Assembly: GCF_003986975.1 (NCBI RefSeq)
Contig: NZ_PIPO01000004.1
Coordinates: 186,001 to 250,000, forward strand
Length of the DNA: 64,000 nucleotides
Reading direction: 5' to 3'
Source of the DNA: Aliidiomarina soli
GTDB taxonomy: Bacteria; Pseudomonadota; Gammaproteobacteria; Enterobacterales; Alteromonadaceae
The position numbers and the translations under genes were made by a program. The notes under the pieces are model-generated. The model was not told the DNA's origin. It was given only the letters and a program-made list of their open reading frames with translations, and did not search any database. Positions 55,328-64,000 of this stretch are shown here, one piece after another. The first letter of the stretch is position 1, and each line of letters starts with the position of its first letter.

Positions 55328-56170
55328 TCAGTTCAGGTTGCTGGCGTGAAAGCGCAGATGCTCTTCAATGAAGGTCGCGATAAAGTAATAGCTGTGGTCG
55401 TAGCCTTGCTGATAACGGATCTGGGCGCCACTGCCGCTAAGCTGGTTGGCTTTAATCAGCGCCTCGGTATCGAGTTGCTGCTCAAGAAAATTATCAGCAG
55501 TGCCCTGATCGACCATAATTGGCGGTGCAGACGAGCGTTCCTGCAATAGCAGCGCCGCGTCGTATTGCCGCCAACTGGCTTTATCCTCACCTAAGTAATT
55601 ACCAAACGCCTTTTGTCCCCACGGACAGCTGGTCGGGTGGCAAATCGGTGAAAATGCCGAAATCGAACTGAATTTCGATTCGCGTAAACCAATCACTAGG
55701 GCTCCGTGGCCGCCCATCGAGTGGCCGGATATCGCGCGCTGCTGGTTCAACGGTAAGTTGGCTTCAACCAATGCTGGTAACTCATCGACGATGTAGTCAT
55801 ACATTTGGTAGTGGGCTTTCCAGGGCGCCTCTGTTGCATTGACATAGAAGCCGGCACCAAGGCCCAGATCATAGGCCCCGTCCGGGTCATCGGCGACATC
55901 TTCACCCCGCGGACTGGTGTCCGCAATTACAAGCGCCAGGCCCAGCTCAGCGGCTACTCGCTGAGCACCTGCTTTACTGGAAAAGTTTTCATCATTGCAG
56001 GTCAAACCCGATAACCAGTATACCGCTGGCACTGCGCGATGCTCCGCCTGCGGCGGCAGGTAAACCGAAAACTGCATCTCACAGTTGAGTACCTGCGACT
56101 GGTGTTTGAAGCGGATCTGCTGACCGCCAAAGGCCAGCTGACTGCTTACTTTTTCAATAGCCTGATTCAT
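55328..56170 (-). CDS. frmB: S-formylglutathione hydrolase
   Basis: A 280-residue esterase-fold enzyme, the second step of glutathione-dependent formaldehyde oxidation (S-formylglutathione to formate and glutathione). The nucleophile is in ISGHSMGGHGALV, the acid in 'DQGTADNFL' and the histidine in 'YDHSYYFI'. 'SKAGAQRVAAELGLALV' and 'DTSPRGEDVADDP' are family marks. It follows frmA (26-base gap) in one operon, opposite a LysR gene. Confidence 0.95.
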   Translation of the reverse strand: MNQAIEKVSSQLAFGGQQIRFKHQSQVLNCEMQFSVYLPPQAEHRAVPAVYWLSGLTCNDENFSSKAGAQRVAAELGLALVIADTSPRGEDVADDPDGAYDLGLGAGFYVNATEAPWKAHYQMYDYIVDELPALVEANLPLNQQRAISGHSMGGHGALVIGLRESKFSSISAFSPICHPTSCPWGQKAFGNYLGEDKASWRQYDAALLLQERSSAPPIMVDQGTADNFLEQQLDTEALIKANQLSGSGAQIRYQQGYDHSYYFIATFIEEHLRFHASNLN

Positions 56171-56195
56171 TATTCAACCCCTGTTCGATAACCGC

Positions 56196-57335
<1,140 letters not shown>

Positions 57336-57405
57336 CTACAAAACAGCGAATATCAGAGCAAACAGATTGCTCGAAACGGTACTAAGTTTAGCCCATTGTA
57401 GTTAT

Positions 57406-57423
57406 TTACCTTAAGTTAAGTAA
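57406..57423. promoter_or_regulatory. Candidate LysR operator
   Basis: Between frmA and the divergent LysR gene, TTACCTTAAGTTAAGTAA has the T-N11-A form with dyad CTTAA-G-TTAAG at its centre. Such a site upstream of the LysR start fits autoregulation and frmA control. Visual match only. Confidence 0.4.
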
Positions 57424-57473
57424 TCCTGCTAAAATGCAATTTACTTTTACTAAAAGCGTAATAATGAGGTGCT

Positions 57474-58388
57474 ATGCGCGAATGGCAGGGTATCAGTGAG
57501 TTTGTTGCGGTGGCCGAACAGGGCAGCTTTACTGCCGCCGCCAGGCAGCTTGATTTGTCTGTGGCTCAGGTGAGCCGAGCGGTAAGCGAGCTGGAGCGGC
57601 GTCGAGCGGTTAAGTTGTTTTACCGCTCGACCCGCAAAGTAAGCCTGACCGAAGAAGGCCATCTGTACTTACAGCATTGTCAGCACCTGGTGCAGGGGCT
57701 CGACGAAGCCAACCGTGCGATGGGTAATCTGCAGGCGCGCCCACAAGGTTTACTGCGTATTACTGCGCCGGTTTATTTTGGTGAAACCCGGATTGCACCG
57801 CTACTGAATCGTTTTTTACTGGATTACCCGGAAGTTGAGCTTGAGCTGCATCTGACTAATCGCAAAGAAGATCTGATCCATGGTCGCTATGACCTTGCGA
57901 TCCGACTCGGCAACCTCGAAGATTCCAGCTTAATTGCTCAGCGCCTGGGCCAGCGGACCCACTATATTGTCGGTGCACCGGACTACTTTAATCGGGTCGG
58001 CAAACCGCAGCATCCGGAGGATCTTAAGCAGCATCAGCTACTGGCGGGTACAGTTGAGAACTGGCGGTTGCAGTTGGCAGGCAGACGCGTGCTGGTCAAA
58101 CCCGGCCGTCGCTTGCATTGCAATAGTGGTCTGGCACTGCTCAATGCAGCTGAACAGGGGCTTGGCCTGGCCCAACTTCCTGACTATTATGTCAGTGAGG
58201 CGCTAGCCCAGGGCAGTCTGCAGTCAGTGCTTAATGACTATCGCCAGGACAACGACGGTATCTGGGCGTTGTATCCGCAGAATCGCCACCTGTCGGCTAA
58301 GGTTCGGGCGGTGGTACAGCATTTACGCAGTCAGCTGCATGAGCGTTCGAAAAATGCACTTGATAGTAATTCACTTGATAGTAAATAA
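57474..58388 (+). CDS. LysR-family regulator of the formaldehyde operon (predicted)
   Basis: A 304-residue LysR protein with winged helix 'EFVAVAEQGSFTAAARQLDLSVAQVSRAVSELERRRAVKLFYRSTRKVSLTEEG' (residues 6-60 in part) and an effector domain with 'LLRITAPVYFGETRIAPLLNRFL'. Close in type to regulators found opposite frmA/adhC genes in gammaproteobacteria. ATG 57474 fits the family start. The last codons carry a fifteen-base tandem near-repeat (58357-58386) that gives LDSNS then LDSK before the stop. Confidence 0.9.
   Translation: MREWQGISEFVAVAEQGSFTAAARQLDLSVAQVSRAVSELERRRAVKLFYRSTRKVSLTEEGHLYLQHCQHLVQGLDEANRAMGNLQARPQGLLRITAPVYFGETRIAPLLNRFLLDYPEVELELHLTNRKEDLIHGRYDLAIRLGNLEDSSLIAQRLGQRTHYIVGAPDYFNRVGKPQHPEDLKQHQLLAGTVENWRLQLAGRRVLVKPGRRLHCNSGLALLNAAEQGLGLAQLPDYYVSEALAQGSLQSVLNDYRQDNDGIWALYPQNRHLSAKVRAVVQHLRSQLHERSKNALDSNSLDSK
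58357..58386 (+). repeat. 15-base tandem duplication at the end of the LysR gene
   Basis: CACTTGATAGTAATT is followed by CACTTGATAGTAAAT (14 of 15 identical), in frame, so the C-terminus is lengthened by five residues. It looks like a recent slippage event in a tolerant position. Confidence 0.7.
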
Positions 58389-58487
58389 AGGGCTATGGTA
58401 CGTAAGGTTATCGACTGGTTTGTCGATACCCCTAGATAGCAATACCTACTAGCAGGTAGCACCGCAGCAAATAAGGATATGCCCGAC

Positions 58488-60059
58488 ATGCGCAACAACC
58501 TCCCCGTCACTGGCCGCGAATTTAAGTTTGACCCTTCCGCACGTCTTATCTCATCGACCGATTTGAAAGGCCGGATCCGTTTTTTTAATAAAGATTTCCA
58601 GCACGTTAGTGGCTTTAGCAGGGACGAGTTAATGGGGGCACCGCATAATCTGGTCCGTCATCCGGACATGCCGCCTGGTGTGTATGAAAATATGTGGAAG
58701 ACCCTGCAGCGAGGCCGGCCGTGGATGGGCCTGGTAAAAAACCGGCGCAAAGACGGCGACCATTACTGGGTTAGTGCCTACGTGACCCCAGTGTTTGAGG
58801 GAGCAGAGATGGTCGGCTATGAATCGGTGCGGGTCAACGCGACCGAGGAGCAAAAGCAACGGGCGGAGAAAGTATATTGTCGCTTGCGGGCTGGCAAGAA
58901 ACCGTTTAGCTGGCGTCAGTATGCGCGTTACTACGCAGAGGTATTTAGCCCGGTGTGGTTGCCTGGTGTCGCAGCCGCTTTGTTGGCATGGCCGTTCGGC
59001 GGGGCTTCAATGGCGCTGACGTTACTGGCCTTAACGGCGGTGATTCTGCTTGCCCAGGCCTGGCGCAGTGAAAAGGACTATCAGGATTTGCTCAAGTTAC
59101 GCCCCGAAGCCTTCACTGAAGCGCTGGTGGCCAATACCTATTCAAAAGATGGCGGCAGTAAGGCTCAGGTTGAAATGATGACCCGCAGCGAAGCGGCCCG
59201 CGCGAGCACCGGGTTGACCCGAATCGCGGATGCTTCCGAGTCGCTGGCTGAAGTCGTCAGTAGCACCAAAGAACAGGCGGCCACCAGTAGTCGCCTGACC
59301 GACAATCAGAATCAAAGCACACAGCAGGCTGCATCCGCGATTCATCAGATGTCGGCGTCCATAGAAGAAGTCGCTGACAATGTCGAAGCGAATTCGGAAA
59401 AAGCCAAATCAGCTGCAGAGTACGTTAAACAAAGTACAGACCGGGCGAAAGCTGCGATGCAGGCAATTAACGAACTGCATGACGCAGTAAAAAGTATTGT
59501 TAGTACGGTCAATGAGGTCTCAAAATCGACCCAGGAAATTGGCCAGGCGGCTGATCTAATTACTCAAATAGCGGATCAAACCAACCTATTGGCACTGAAT
59601 GCGGCGATTGAAGCCGCGCGTGCTGGTGAGCATGGTCGGGGCTTTAGTGTGGTGGCGGATGAAGTAAGAGCGCTTGCAGGTAAAACCCGCGAATCGACGG
59701 ACCGCATTCATACCATTATCGGTACCTTACGTGCTCGGGCTGACAATGCTGTGGAAGTTTCAGAGCATGGTGAGAGCTCGGCCAAGCGTGGGGTTGAGAT
59801 GGTTGCCGAAACGGAGCAGGCATTGCGCGAAATCGATGCGGTGGTGTCTGCGATTAGTGATACCACATTGCAGATGTCGGCGGCGGTCGAAGAGCAAAGC
59901 AATGTTGCCGAGCATATTTCGCAGCAAGTTACGGATATGGCGGATGGTGCGGAAGAAGCACGGAGTAATGCACAGGGAACCGCCGATGCTAGTGCCCAGT
60001 TACAGAATACGGTGCATGAGTTGCGTGCGCTGATCCAGCGCTTTTTACAGAAAGGCTAG
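58488..60059 (+). CDS. Aer-like PAS chemoreceptor
   Basis: A protein of about 523 residues similar to the aerotaxis receptor Aer: N-terminal PAS domain with the FAD-region marks '[20 protein letters not shown]', [19 protein letters not shown] and [13 protein letters not shown], a central hydrophobic hairpin ('[38 protein letters not shown]', two helices at about 165-205), and an MCP signalling domain with the tip [20 protein letters not shown]. Aer has no periplasmic domain and senses redox state through FAD. The ATG at 58488 has AAGGA at ten bases; 58479 is an alternative. Confidence 0.92.
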   Translation: MRNNLPVTGREFKFDPSARLISSTDLKGRIRFFNKDFQHVSGFSRDELMGAPHNLVRHPDMPPGVYENMWKTLQRGRPWMGLVKNRRKDGDHYWVSAYVTPVFEGAEMVGYESVRVNATEEQKQRAEKVYCRLRAGKKPFSWRQYARYYAEVFSPVWLPGVAAALLAWPFGGASMALTLLALTAVILLAQAWRSEKDYQDLLKLRPEAFTEALVANTYSKDGGSKAQVEMMTRSEAARASTGLTRIADASESLAEVVSSTKEQAATSSRLTDNQNQSTQQAASAIHQMSASIEEVADNVEANSEKAKSAAEYVKQSTDRAKAAMQAINELHDAVKSIVSTVNEVSKSTQEIGQAADLITQIADQTNLLALNAAIEAARAGEHGRGFSVVADEVRALAGKTRESTDRIHTIIGTLRARADNAVEVSEHGESSAKRGVEMVAETEQALREIDAVVSAISDTTLQMSAAVEEQSNVAEHISQQVTDMADGAEEARSNAQGTADASAQLQNTVHELRALIQRFLQKG

Positions 60060-60138
60060 CTTTACCAAAACGTTACCACTGATCGTTTTTGCATAACTCC
60101 CAGTATCAACAATACTAGTAGGCAGGGAGGGACGCTTT

Positions 60139-61026
60139 ATGCATGCGAGCAAGCCGCAACGAGCTTTAATTATAGAAGGGGGCGCCATGCGCGGCATCTT
60201 TGCCGCCGGCGTCCTCGATGCCTTTATCGAGCAGGATTACTATCCGTTTGACTTCGTCATTGGCGTTTCGGCTGGTTCTACAACAGGCATTGCGTATCTG
60301 ACTGGCGACCATGGACGGAGCTATAAAATTCTCACTGACCATGCCCGTCGCCCCGACTTTATGAGCTTCACGCGCTATGCCCGCGGCGGCCATTTGTGTG
60401 ATGTCAGCTGGCTGTGGCAGCGCTCGCGGCAGGAACTGAGTCTGGATGTAGATGTCTATGTCGAGCGCAATATTCCGTTGTGGGTGGTGACTACATCCGT
60501 ACGTACGGGGCATCCGTTGTACCACAAAGTCGATGCGGCCAATGTGGATGAAGTCTTCCCCGCCTCCTGCGCCATGCCAGTGGTGTTCCGTGATCACCCC
60601 CCGGTGGCGGGTGAACCCATGTCCGACGGGGGCCTGGGAGACTCCATTCCGGTCCGTTATGCATACAAGCAGGGTGCACGCGAGATTACCGTTATCCGCT
60701 CGGTACCCGAGTCGTTCCGCACTGAACAGCTGCGCTTTCCGGGGATGCTAAAGCCACTGCTGTCACAGCATCCACGGCTACTGGGTGCGGCCCTGCGTTG
60801 TGAGCGAAAATACCATCAGGCTCTGGCGTTCATGCAGCAACCGCCGGCGGACTGCCAGGTTCATCAGCTGTACCCGCCGGAACAGTTTCCCGTTGCCCGT
60901 TTCACCCGTGATATCAGCAAACTACAAACTGGCTATGAACAAGGGGTTAAAGCGGCTGAAGCATTTATTAGTCAGCGACGCAGTGGTAGGCTTGCGCAGG
61001 ATGCACTGCAGCCAGCTAATGTATAA
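60139..61026 (+). CDS. Patatin-like phospholipase
   Basis: A 295-residue cytoplasmic patatin-family lipase, of the YjjU type. The oxyanion glycines are in EGGAMRGIFAAGVLDAF, the nucleophile serine in IGVSAGSTTG, and the catalytic aspartate in SDGGLGDSIPV. The Ser-Asp dyad is complete. E. coli YjjU is the closest named relative by layout; the true substrate is unknown. GGCAGGGAGG precedes the ATG. It is followed closely by the ATP-grasp gene on the same strand, so the two are probably one unit. Confidence 0.9.
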   Translation: MHASKPQRALIIEGGAMRGIFAAGVLDAFIEQDYYPFDFVIGVSAGSTTGIAYLTGDHGRSYKILTDHARRPDFMSFTRYARGGHLCDVSWLWQRSRQELSLDVDVYVERNIPLWVVTTSVRTGHPLYHKVDAANVDEVFPASCAMPVVFRDHPPVAGEPMSDGGLGDSIPVRYAYKQGAREITVIRSVPESFRTEQLRFPGMLKPLLSQHPRLLGAALRCERKYHQALAFMQQPPADCQVHQLYPPEQFPVARFTRDISKLQTGYEQGVKAAEAFISQRRSGRLAQDALQPANV

Positions 61027-61083
61027 GTTGTATACGTGCCGCCAGAGACTCATCACCCGTCATCCAGTCACAACGAGGACCTA

Positions 61084-62031
61084 ATGAAACCAATTTTTAT
61101 ATTGCACGAGAACGAAGAGTGGCTAGTACCGTTGCGCGCTGAGTTTGCTCAGCGTGGGGTTGAAGTTCAGGAATGGTTTCTTAACGAGGACTATGTTGCG
61201 TTTGAGAAAAACCCGCAACCAGGGGTGTATTACAACCGAATGAGCGCGTCCTCGCACACCCGCGGACATCGCTTTGCTCCCGAGTTAACGCGGATGGCGT
61301 TAACCTGGCTTGAACATGCCGGTGATTCGCAGGTGCAGGTCGTGAATGGCACTCGTGCACTGTACCTGGAAACCTGCAAGCTTTCGCAATATGCGGCGTT
61401 GCAGAAAGCCGGCATCCGGACACCGAAGACTCGAGCTGTGGTGGGGCGTTCCGTGATCACAAAAGCCGCGGAAGACTTTGCCCAATGGCCAGTGATACTT
61501 AAGCCAAACCGTGGTGGGAAAGGCCTTGGGGTGATCAAATTTGATGATCTCAGTGCGCTGCAACAGTTTGTTGAAGGGCCTGATTACCATGAACCACTGG
61601 ACGGCATCTGGTTACTGCAGGCCTTTATCCAAAGCGCGGCCCCTTTTATTACTCGTTGCGAGTTTGTCGGCCAACGTTTTGTGTATGCTGTTCAGGTGGA
61701 TACCACCGGTGGCTTTGAACTCTGCCCGGCCGATATCTGTGCAATTGATGACGCCGCTTGCCCGGTGGGTGAATCCGCTGCAGCACCCGCCAAATTTGTG
61801 ATTAGTGAACGTTATCATGGGCATTCTATTATTGGTCAGCTCGAAACCTTTATGCGTAATAGCGGTGTCGATATTGCCGGTATCGAGCTTATCGAAGACA
61901 AGTATGGCGACGTGTATGCGTACGACGTGAATACCAACACCAACTATAACCAATCGGCAGAAGCGGCCGCAGGTGGTCGGGTAACAGGCATGGGAGCGGT
62001 TGCAGACTACCTGATTGCGCTGGCCCGTTAG
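61084..62031 (+). CDS. ATP-grasp ligase, RimK-like
   Basis: A 315-residue ATP-grasp protein. ATP-binding loop: 'WPVILKPNRGGKGLGVIKF'; metal/ATP residues near the end in GVDIAGIELIEDKYGDVYAYDVNTNTNYN, where the acidic pair and asparagines bind magnesium. The N-terminal part lacks ribosomal-modification features, so it may be an alpha-L-glutamate or small-molecule peptide ligase rather than RimK itself. No peptide substrate gene is next to it. ATG 61084 has GAGGACC in front; a longer frame from GTG 61036 overlaps an unlikely leader. Ten bases separate its stop from the convergent binding-protein gene. Confidence 0.85.
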   Translation: MKPIFILHENEEWLVPLRAEFAQRGVEVQEWFLNEDYVAFEKNPQPGVYYNRMSASSHTRGHRFAPELTRMALTWLEHAGDSQVQVVNGTRALYLETCKLSQYAALQKAGIRTPKTRAVVGRSVITKAAEDFAQWPVILKPNRGGKGLGVIKFDDLSALQQFVEGPDYHEPLDGIWLLQAFIQSAAPFITRCEFVGQRFVYAVQVDTTGGFELCPADICAIDDAACPVGESAAAPAKFVISERYHGHSIIGQLETFMRNSGVDIAGIELIEDKYGDVYAYDVNTNTNYNQSAEAAAGGRVTGMGAVADYLIALAR

Positions 62032-62040
62032 GAAAACAGG

Positions 62041-62898
62041 TTAGAGAAACGGGATCTGGACACTGCTTTCAGACCACAGGCGCAGGCTCTCCATAAAGCG
62101 GGGGTCGCGCCGGATATCCGTCAGTTGCTGATTTATCTCGTTAATAAGGGCCCGGCCCCAGGCATTATTGGTGCAACCAATGGCACCAATGACATGCTCG
62201 CCACTGGTTTCTGCAATTTCAATAAACTCCAGCGGATCGCCGCTGGTTCGCTGATGGTAGGCTAACAAACCCTGGTAATCGATGGTGTAGTCGACCCGAC
62301 CCGCCAGAATCATTTCCAATACAGCCGTAGTGGCGTTTTCACCGGTACGGATCACCCGATAACTGCTCTGCCCTTCATGCATATCGAGTAAGTTTTGCAG
62401 CTCGCCGTAGCGACGGCCGGCGGGGTGGCCAAGCCGATAGTCATTACTTTGCAGTAACTCTTCAAGCACCACGGGATCACCGAACAGTTGGCGTAGTCGG
62501 GCGGCTGTCTCTGGTCGGGTGATAATGCCGTGGGGTTGATAGGTATGTGTAGGATCACTAAACCAGGTCGGTGCTGCCATGCTGTTAGCGCGATGGATCA
62601 TGCAGGGGAAGCATTGATTTACATTACGCTCGAATTGCACCCCAATTCGGGTTTGAGGCATGACGATGCGCGACATACGGCGTTCCGGTAGGGCATCCTC
62701 GACGGCAAGCATCAGACTGTCACAGATCCCTTGTCCCTGATAAGGACCCTCGACAATATGAAACGGAGGCGCTGTATTTAGCGCCCAGTGAAGACTATAA
62801 CTTTGCTGCGACTGACTCAGTTGCTGGCCGGCCTGACTAACCGAAAGCAACAGACTCATACCAAGCAGCAGGAATGATCCGGCTTTTACCTGTTTCAT
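62041..62898 (-). CDS. Periplasmic solute-binding-like protein (TIGR02285 type)
   Basis: A 285-residue exported protein (signal peptide to about SQA, residue 23). 'LHWALNTAPPFHIVEGPYQGQGICDSLMLAV', 'CFPCMIHRANSMAAPTWFS', and 'MILAGRVDYTIDYQGLLAYHQRT' match the layout of the TIGR02285 family, which has the amino-acid-binding protein fold but no linked ABC transporter. A CxxC-like pair (QCFPCM) is notable. No ABC permease is adjacent. Function is unknown; a signalling or scavenging role is possible. Confidence 0.78.
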   Translation of the reverse strand: MKQVKAGSFLLLGMSLLLSVSQAGQQLSQSQQSYSLHWALNTAPPFHIVEGPYQGQGICDSLMLAVEDALPERRMSRIVMPQTRIGVQFERNVNQCFPCMIHRANSMAAPTWFSDPTHTYQPHGIITRPETAARLRQLFGDPVVLEELLQSNDYRLGHPAGRRYGELQNLLDMHEGQSSYRVIRTGENATTAVLEMILAGRVDYTIDYQGLLAYHQRTSGDPLEFIEIAETSGEHVIGAIGCTNNAWGRALINEINQQLTDIRRDPRFMESLRLWSESSVQIPFL

Positions 62899-63033
62899 AT
62901 CTTCAATGTAAAAGCCAGTTAACTAAAATGCAATAAAATGAGCCGTTTTGTTTATATCAAATGGTATTTAATTTGATAAATTTTGTTACTTCATGTGTCA
63001 ATTTCCAGATCGCCTGTAATGCTGGCTGCAATG

Positions 63034-63789
63034 TTAAGCCCAGTACTGCTCCATCGTAATATTGCCTGGCTTACGGCGCAGGTGCTTTTCCAGGCCCTTG
63101 GCTTTAAGCGCGGTCCGCGCATCCTGAATCATCGCCGGATTACCGCATAGCATAATCTGGGCCTGTGAATTGAAGACGGCTTTGCAGGCGTGCTCCAGTT
63201 CACCTGAATCAACTAACGCGGGAATTCGCCCGTGCAGCATGGTCGGCTGATGTTGATGGTGCTCGCGGCTCAACACTGGCTGGTAATAAAACTGCTGCGG
63301 TTTTTTTTGCTGCAGCGCCTGCAACCAGTCCCGGTAGCACAGGTCAGCCGAGCTGCGGACTCCATGAACGAGACGGATTCGGCGGAAATTCTGCCATACC
63401 TGTTCACCTTTAAGGATCGATAGGTAAGGACCAATCCCTGTGCCTGTTGCCAGTAACCATAAGGTCTCCCCTTCGGGGACATGGTCAAGCGTAAAGAAGC
63501 CGCTGGGGTGGCTGTTAAGAAGGATCCGGTCTCCGGCCTGAAGCTTAGCGAGCCGCGGCGAGAGGTCGCCGTCGGGGACTACGGCGATAACGAATTCGAG
63601 TGTTTCTGTGCCCGGCGCACTGACCATTGAGTAGGCTCTCGCCAGCGGCTCACCATCGTTGCCAGGCAAGCCAATACGGGCGAACTGACCCGCTTTAAAA
63701 CTAAAGTGCGGGCTGTTGATCCGCAAACTTAGTAAACCGGAGTGCCAGTGCCTGACACTCTCAACCGTGGTTTCCATCCAGGTGCTCAT
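63034..63789 (-). CDS. fpr: Ferredoxin/flavodoxin-NADP+ reductase
   Basis: A 251-residue FAD enzyme of the bacterial Fpr type: 'FKAGQFARIGLP', the FAD motif RAYSMVSAPGTETLEF, the pyrophosphate loop 'FTLDHVPEGETLWLLATGTGIGPYLSIL' (ATGTGIGP), the NADPH-end cysteine LCGNPAMI, and the terminal 'GNITMEQYWA', ending in an aromatic-alanine as in E. coli Fpr-like proteins. ATG 63789 has GAGG at six bases. It is divergent from the gene that starts at 63892. Fpr supplies electrons to flavodoxin and ferredoxins and is commonly induced by oxidative stress. Confidence 0.93.
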   Translation of the reverse strand: MSTWMETTVESVRHWHSGLLSLRINSPHFSFKAGQFARIGLPGNDGEPLARAYSMVSAPGTETLEFVIAVVPDGDLSPRLAKLQAGDRILLNSHPSGFFTLDHVPEGETLWLLATGTGIGPYLSILKGEQVWQNFRRIRLVHGVRSSADLCYRDWLQALQQKKPQQFYYQPVLSREHHQHQPTMLHGRIPALVDSGELEHACKAVFNSQAQIMLCGNPAMIQDARTALKAKGLEKHLRRKPGNITMEQYWA

Positions 63790-63817
63790 CAAATTCCTCA
63801 ACGTTGGACGACAGCTT

Positions 63818-63847
63818 TTGCTGTTATTCTCATGATTGGCGTATATT
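63818..63847 (+). promoter_or_regulatory. Candidate promoter of the last gene
   Basis: TTGCTG (63818-63823) and TATATT (63842-63847) with an 18-base spacer, about 45 bases before the ATG at 63892. Visual match. Confidence 0.4.
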
Positions 63848-63891
63848 AGGCCTTTACTGGCGCCGATTTACAACAGACAAAAGGTAGCAAT

Positions 63892-64000
63892 ATGTGCAGC
63901 AACGAGGCTCAGGGTAAGGAAAAAGGCGATTCTCAGCCAGCGGATTTGGCCGACCAGTTACTGCTTGACTGGGTACCCTGGCAGTTCCAGAGCCAGTACG
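63892..64000 (+). CDS. Unidentified gene, cut by the window edge
   Basis: An ATG preceded by AAAAGG opens a frame of 36 codons (MCSNEAQGKEKGDSQPADLA, then DQLLLDWVPWQFQSQY) that runs off the right edge. The first 20 residues are polar and charged, followed by an amphipathic segment. Too short to assign. Confidence 0.5.
   Translation, partial: MCSNEAQGKEKGDSQPADLADQLLLDWVPWQFQSQY

Overview
The window is 64 kb of ordinary, gene-dense chromosome (about 52% GC by eye) from a marine-type gammaproteobacterium, most likely an Alteromonadales member close to Idiomarinaceae. The taxonomic call is inference. It rests on a MetJ-type operator, a Fur box, a candidate sigma-54/NtrC region, a seven-gene Mrp sodium/proton antiporter operon, and small families common in that order (DUF3634, DUF4199, DUF6694, LPP20 lipoproteins). 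I saw no insertion sequence, phage gene, CRISPR array, tRNA or rRNA.

Layout. 0-0.9 kb: end of a lipase-like gene and a tiny lipoprotein. 0.9-7.1 kb (minus): thiamine operon thiC-thiDE-thiF-thiS-thiG-thiH behind a TPP riboswitch. 7.2-8.8 kb: the ribosome-rescue factor arfB, then a stand-alone MetL-type homoserine dehydrogenase behind tandem MetJ boxes. 8.9-14.5 kb: a large lipoprotein paired with a MORN-repeat protein, rnk, a PagL-like outer-membrane enzyme and a membrane-anchored thioredoxin. 14.6-20.1 kb: a DMT exporter, glnK-amt with nitrogen-control sites, and a three-gene operon (MFS transporter, EVE protein, pfkB). 20.2-25.4 kb: a membrane gene interrupted by an in-frame amber codon, a 23-residue membrane peptide, and two cyclic-di-GMP enzymes. 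25.4-32.9 kb (minus): selO and mrpABCDEFG. 33-36 kb: small envelope proteins and a first dGTPase. 36-42 kb: a Fur-controlled divergent iron locus (TonB receptor on one side; PepSY, DUF2271, DUF4198 and a flavodoxin-type reductase on the other).

42-47.7 kb holds the most interesting item: a three-gene, translationally coupled SMC/condensin-like cassette (1230-residue DUF3584-type ATPase, 207-residue MksE-like protein, 432-residue MukF/MksF-like protein) with no JetD nuclease. 47.6-50.3 kb: deoD, acylphosphatase and a second, E. coli-type dGTPase. 50.3-60.1 kb: a hydrolase, two chemoreceptors (one Aer-like), azoR with a divergent LysR gene, yajQ, and the formaldehyde-detoxification pair frmA/frmB with a divergent LysR gene. 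60.1-64 kb: a patatin-like lipase, an ATP-grasp ligase, a periplasmic binding protein, ferredoxin-NADP reductase and the first codons of an unidentified gene.

Functional themes are cofactor synthesis, nucleotide-pool control (two dGTPases, deoD), c-di-GMP and chemotaxis signalling, sodium/proton and iron homeostasis, and detoxification. All functional calls come from reading the translated sequences against remembered family features; no database search was run.
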